Below, piece by piece: positions 5,932-8,579 of a stretch of 8,579 nt of DNA. This DNA comes from Actinomycetales bacterium. Lineage in GTDB: Bacteria; Actinomycetota; Actinomycetes; Actinomycetales; Cellulomonadaceae. The DNA is taken from NCBI GenBank assembly GCA_015655615.1, contig JAATES010000008.1, forward strand, positions 1-8,579. The letters run 5' to 3'. Each line of letters starts with the position of its first letter. The first letter of the stretch is position 1. The notes below the pieces were generated by a model, which did no database searches, had not been told where the DNA came from, and was given only the letters and a program-made list of their open reading frames with translations. Made by a program: the position numbers and the translations under genes.

Positions 5932-6956
5932 GACGCGGAACCGCCTGTCGCGGCTTCGTCGTGGCCCTCCCCCGCTCCGCTCAATGCCACCAGTGCGGAT
6001 CTGTCGGGGGACTTGAGCTGCACTCCCTGGGGAAAGGACGGTTGCACTCCGGATGCATCGAAAGCGCCGACCTGTCCATCGATCTGGCCCGACAATGCCA
6101 GCGGGACATTGAGTTGACCGACCACGCCCCCGATCTCTGAGACCGTGCTCACTGCGGCTGACAGTTCCTGATCCGCACGCACTGCGGCGATCACGGTGTC
6201 TGCCGCAGCCGAATTGCCCGCGACGACCGCGGCTTCCGTGTCGGCATCGAGCACCGCGGTCATCCGCGCGATCAGGGCGGCGCCGTCATCTGGTGCGGCG
6301 CTCGACGCGACGGCGGCGGCGGGCTCGGCCTGCACGATGATGTAGGCGTCGGCGTGAGCAGTCGGCTTCTCCGCCATGGCGATCAGTCCACTGCTGGTGA
6401 GGATCTCACGAGCAAGATCTGCCTCCGAGCTGAACTCGGTCCCGATCGCAGTCGCATAGCCTGAGAACGACAGTGCGAGCGCGTGGGCGAGGGTGGTGTC
6501 ATAGGTTCCCGTGGTCGCTGCGGTGGGCAGATATCCGGCCAGGCTGGAGGCATACGACTGCCTCGAATCTGCCGCCTGTGCGGAGGTCCATTCGTCGGTC
6601 AGCGTGACCTGAGCGACCACGTCCCCGCCCGCCTGCTTGATGTATCCGCTGATCGCCGACGTGTCCGTCGCCGAACGGCTGCCGACGCTGATGATCGCGA
6701 CTCGACGCTCCGCCAGGGTACCTCGCACGATGGCGGGCGCCGACTGGACGAGCATCGCCTCCGTGCCTGCCAGGGTCACCTGGTTCGCCGTCAGCTGGTC
6801 ACGCAGTTCCTGCTTGTCGCTGCGCAGCTGAGAGACCTGCCCGGTGAGCTGATCGCCGATGGCTTCCTTCAGGGGGCCGGCCCCCAGGATCACACCGACA
6901 GCCAGTGCAAGGAAGACCGAGATCAGCGATACCAGGTGGTAGCGGAAGTCGATCAC
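5928..6956 (-). CDS. steB: SteB/MctB-family envelope protein ('copper transporter' family)
   Basis: 342 aa. The N-terminus MIDFRYHLVSLISVFLALAVGVILG is the hallmark of the MctB family: a short cytoplasmic tip and one TM helix (about residues 8-27). A predicted coiled coil rich in Gln, Leu and Lys follows (about 36-65), then an Ala/Ser/Thr-rich extracytoplasmic domain. In Corynebacterium glutamicum SteB works with SteA in envelope integrity and daughter-cell separation; the M. tuberculosis homologue Rv1698 was described as MctB, a copper-resistance channel. This protein has no cysteine and only four histidines spread along it, so nothing in it points to copper. Start is GTG at 6956 with AAGGAG 11 nt upstream. 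It lies 64 nt after steA, the largest gap in the window, and its TGA overlaps the GTG of the next gene. The C-terminal tail (about 325-342) is Gly/Ala/Ser-rich and looks disordered. Confidence 0.93.
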   Translation of the reverse strand: MIDFRYHLVSLISVFLALAVGVILGAGPLKEAIGDQLTGQVSQLRSDKQELRDQLTANQVTLAGTEAMLVQSAPAIVRGTLAERRVAIISVGSRSATDTSAISGYIKQAGGDVVAQVTLTDEWTSAQAADSRQSYASSLAGYLPTAATTGTYDTTLAHALALSFSGYATAIGTEFSSEADLAREILTSSGLIAMAEKPTAHADAYIIVQAEPAAAVASSAAPDDGAALIARMTAVLDADTEAAVVAGNSAAADTVIAAVRADQELSAAVSTVSEIGGVVGQLNVPLALSGQIDGQVGAFDASGVQPSFPQGVQLKSPDRSALVALSGAGEGHDEAATGGSAS

Positions 6957-6967
6957 TAGCAGTTCAT

Positions 6968-6973
6968 CTCCTT
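6968..6973 (-). promoter_or_regulatory. Ribosome binding site for steB, followed by a three-codon ORF
   Basis: AAGGAG on the minus strand, 11 nt before the GTG at 6956. An ATG follows it directly (6967), and ATG-AAC-TGC-TAG ends so that its TAG shares one base with the GTG start. Confidence 0.5.
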
Positions 6974-7020
6974 CAGGGAACGAGTCAGCGCCACGTCAGG
7001 CCGGCCTTCCGCGGCGGACC

Positions 7021-8226
7021 TCATCGCGACCACCATGGTAGTTCTTGGAACCAGGAGACCACGTCGTCGGCCTGGGCTCCCAGGAGTCCCATCAGGACAT
7101 GCCCTCCGCTGGTCGCTGCGAGAGAACAGGCGACTGCCACCAATCCGGCGAGCGCCAGCATGCCGATCTGTAGATTGGAGATGCGGTGCCGGTACAGCCG
7201 CGAGACGCCTTTTGCGTCCACCAGCTTGCCACCGACCCGTAATCGCGTCAGAAAGGTGCTGGCCATGCCGGACCGGCCCTTGTCCAGGAACTCGACAAGA
7301 GTCGCATGCGTGCCCACGGCGACGATGACCTCCGCACCGAGATCGTCAGCGAGGAGCATCGCGATGTCCTCGCTGGTGCCCGTGGCCGGGAAGATCACCC
7401 GGTCGATGCCCAATGCGTCCACCCGATCCAGACCTGGTGCGCTTCCGTCCCGGTAGGCGTGGACGACCACCTCGGCACCGCATTTCAGCGTCCCGTCGGA
7501 GACTGAATCCATGTCTCCGACGATGATGTCAGGGGTCCAGCCCTGCTCCACGATGGCGTCTGCTCCCCCATCGACGCCGATGAGGATCGGCCGGTAGTCC
7601 TTCACATAGGACGTCAAGGCCACGAGGTCTTCGCGATAGTGGTACCCGCGAACCACGATGAGGACCTGGCGGTCGCGAAGCACGGTCTTGAGCTCGGGGA
7701 TCCCCACGCCGTCCAGCAGGAGATCGCGTTCCCGGCGCAGATAATCCATGGTGTTGGCGGCGAACAGCTCGAGCTGACTGGACAGTCCCTCGCGCGCATC
7801 GGCGAGGGACGCCGCGACGGTCTCGTCGGTCTGGATCTGGCCCTCTGCCACGAGGACGTCGTCCTGACGTACCACGCCGTCCTCTACGGTGACCCATCGG
7901 CCGTCCCGCAACGACATGACATCCGGTCCCAGGTCGTCGACGAGCGGAATGCCCGCCTCGACGACGATGGTGGGACCCAGATTCGGGTACCGGCCCGAGG
8001 TTGATCGCGCTGCGTTGAGAATTGCTGCAGGACGGGCCGCGACCAAGGACTCTGCGGCCAGCCGGTCGATGTCGACGTGATCGATGATCGCGATATCGCC
8101 TGGCCGAAGCCGGTGGACCAGGTCTTTGGTCCGGCGGTCGACGCGGCCGGGACCCGCGACGCCTGACGGGGACGGGGCTGCCGGTCGCCGCACGGTACGT
8201 CCTGCAAAGAGCTTCATCGCCGTCAT
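7021..8226 (-). CDS. steA: SteA: thiamine-pyrophosphokinase-like protein with C-terminal membrane anchor
   Basis: 401 aa. The middle carries a thiamine-pyrophosphokinase-type signature, GVDGGADAIVEQGWTPDIIVGDMDS (about 217-241), then GTSEDIAMLLADD (283-295). The C-terminus has a hydrophobic helix (about 352-372) and a short tail. True thiamine pyrophosphokinases are about 200-250 aa and soluble; the long N-terminal half and the anchor fit SteA, which in C. glutamicum pairs with SteB and affects envelope integrity and cell separation (M. tuberculosis Rv1697). Whether it binds a nucleotide or thiamine is unknown. The acidic DGGA and GDMDS motifs are kept, so ligand binding is plausible. The ATG at 8226 overlaps the recN stop as ATGA; an in-frame ATG at 8217 is an alternative, and neither has a strong ribosome binding site. 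It is followed after 64 nt by steB, its likely partner. Confidence 0.93.
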   Translation of the reverse strand: MTAMKLFAGRTVRRPAAPSPSGVAGPGRVDRRTKDLVHRLRPGDIAIIDHVDIDRLAAESLVAARPAAILNAARSTSGRYPNLGPTIVVEAGIPLVDDLGPDVMSLRDGRWVTVEDGVVRQDDVLVAEGQIQTDETVAASLADAREGLSSQLELFAANTMDYLRRERDLLLDGVGIPELKTVLRDRQVLIVVRGYHYREDLVALTSYVKDYRPILIGVDGGADAIVEQGWTPDIIVGDMDSVSDGTLKCGAEVVVHAYRDGSAPGLDRVDALGIDRVIFPATGTSEDIAMLLADDLGAEVIVAVGTHATLVEFLDKGRSGMASTFLTRLRVGGKLVDAKGVSRLYRHRISNLQIGMLALAGLVAVACSLAATSGGHVLMGLLGAQADDVVSWFQELPWWSR

Positions 8227-8579
8227 CGTCTCACGGTGGCGGCCTGGATGAGCTCAACCGCGTGTGCACGCGCCGCCGCCGAGTCCTGTTCGCCAGCCAG
8301 CATCCGGGCCAGCTCGCTGACCCGCGCCTCGCCGCGAACGTGCTGGACATCGGACTGGGTGACCCCTGCCGTTGCCACCGTTGACTTTCGGACCACCAGG
8401 TGAGCCTCGGCATAGGCGGCGACCTGCGCCAGGTGCGTGATCACGATCACCTGATGCCTGAGAGCCAACCGGGCGAGCCGGGCACCGACATGCTGCGCGG
8501 CCTGCCCACCCACACCGGCATCGACCTCGTCGAACACCATGGCCAGTCGCGGCCCGTCGGCGGTCGCCGGTCCGTCGGC
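8223..8579 (-). CDS. recN: DNA repair protein RecN (C-terminal part; 5' end outside window)
   Basis: The last 118 residues of RecN, an SMC-like ATPase of double-strand-break repair. The frame stays open to the window edge. Walker B with the catalytic acid is seen in LAMVFDEVDAGVGG (visible residues about 12-25). It is followed by the RecN-typical HQVIVITHLAQVAAYAEAHLVVRK (about 42-65), including the switch histidine in THLAQ. The C-terminus SELARMLAGE and the following helix are standard for the family. Walker A and the coiled-coil arms are outside the window, so completeness of the gene cannot be judged. Its TGA overlaps the ATG of steA by 4 nt, the same recN-steA order as in mycobacteria. 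Confidence 0.95.
   Translation of the reverse strand, partial: ADGPATADGPRLAMVFDEVDAGVGGQAAQHVGARLARLALRHQVIVITHLAQVAAYAEAHLVVRKSTVATAGVTQSDVQHVRGEARVSELARMLAGEQDSAAARAHAVELIQAATVRR

Noticed and set aside
6957..7020. Promoter or terminator in the largest intergenic gap (64 nt, steA to steB)
   Set aside because: I saw no convincing -10/-35 pair and no GC-rich stem followed by a T run; only the steB ribosome binding site is supported.
7021..8226. Naming this gene thiamine pyrophosphokinase
   Set aside because: Only the central motifs match; length, TM anchor and gene context fit SteA.

Overview
The window is GC-rich with strong G/C preference at third codon positions. Every gene I can support lies on the minus strand. 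The order recN, steA, steB (mctB), ..., pyrG, Nudix hydrolase is the neighbourhood known from actinobacteria such as Mycobacterium tuberculosis (Rv1696 to Rv1700), so this is an actinobacterial chromosome. A member of Micrococcales or a relative is plausible, but I cannot name the genus.

Layout in the direction of transcription, from high to low coordinates: the 3' end of recN (8579 to 8223); steA, a membrane-anchored thiamine-pyrophosphokinase-like protein (8226 to 7021); steB, one TM helix plus coiled coil plus extracytoplasmic domain (6956 to 5928); a small MraY/WecA-like polyprenyl-phosphate sugar-phosphate transferase (5931 to 5029); a 14-helix MurJ/MOP-type flippase (about 5057 to 3435); a GT4 glycosyltransferase (3402 to 2233); pyrG, CTP synthase (2196 to 394); and the 5' part of an ADP-ribose pyrophosphatase-like Nudix hydrolase (356 to beyond base 1). 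Genes overlap or are separated by at most 64 nt, with 4-nt stop/start overlaps at recN/steA and steB/PNPT, so they probably form one long operon. There is no gene-free stretch over 300 bases. I see no RNA gene, mobile element, CRISPR array or convincing terminator.

Functionally, the middle of the cluster reads like an envelope-glycan module. A PNPT enzyme could load a sugar-phosphate onto a polyprenyl carrier, a cytosolic GT4 enzyme could extend it, and a MurJ-like protein could flip the product. SteA and SteB are cell-envelope and cell-separation proteins in Corynebacterium. These three genes sit between steB and pyrG, which are adjacent in M. tuberculosis. The pathway is an inference; no product is known from the sequence.

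The most concrete sequence anomaly is at the 5' end of pyrG. About 44 codons before the conserved CTP-synthase core are open in the pyrG frame, but their codon composition fits a different frame. The two frames meet at an imperfect 8-bp tandem repeat that encodes Val-Thr-Arg in both frames, as if a short duplication had shifted the frame.
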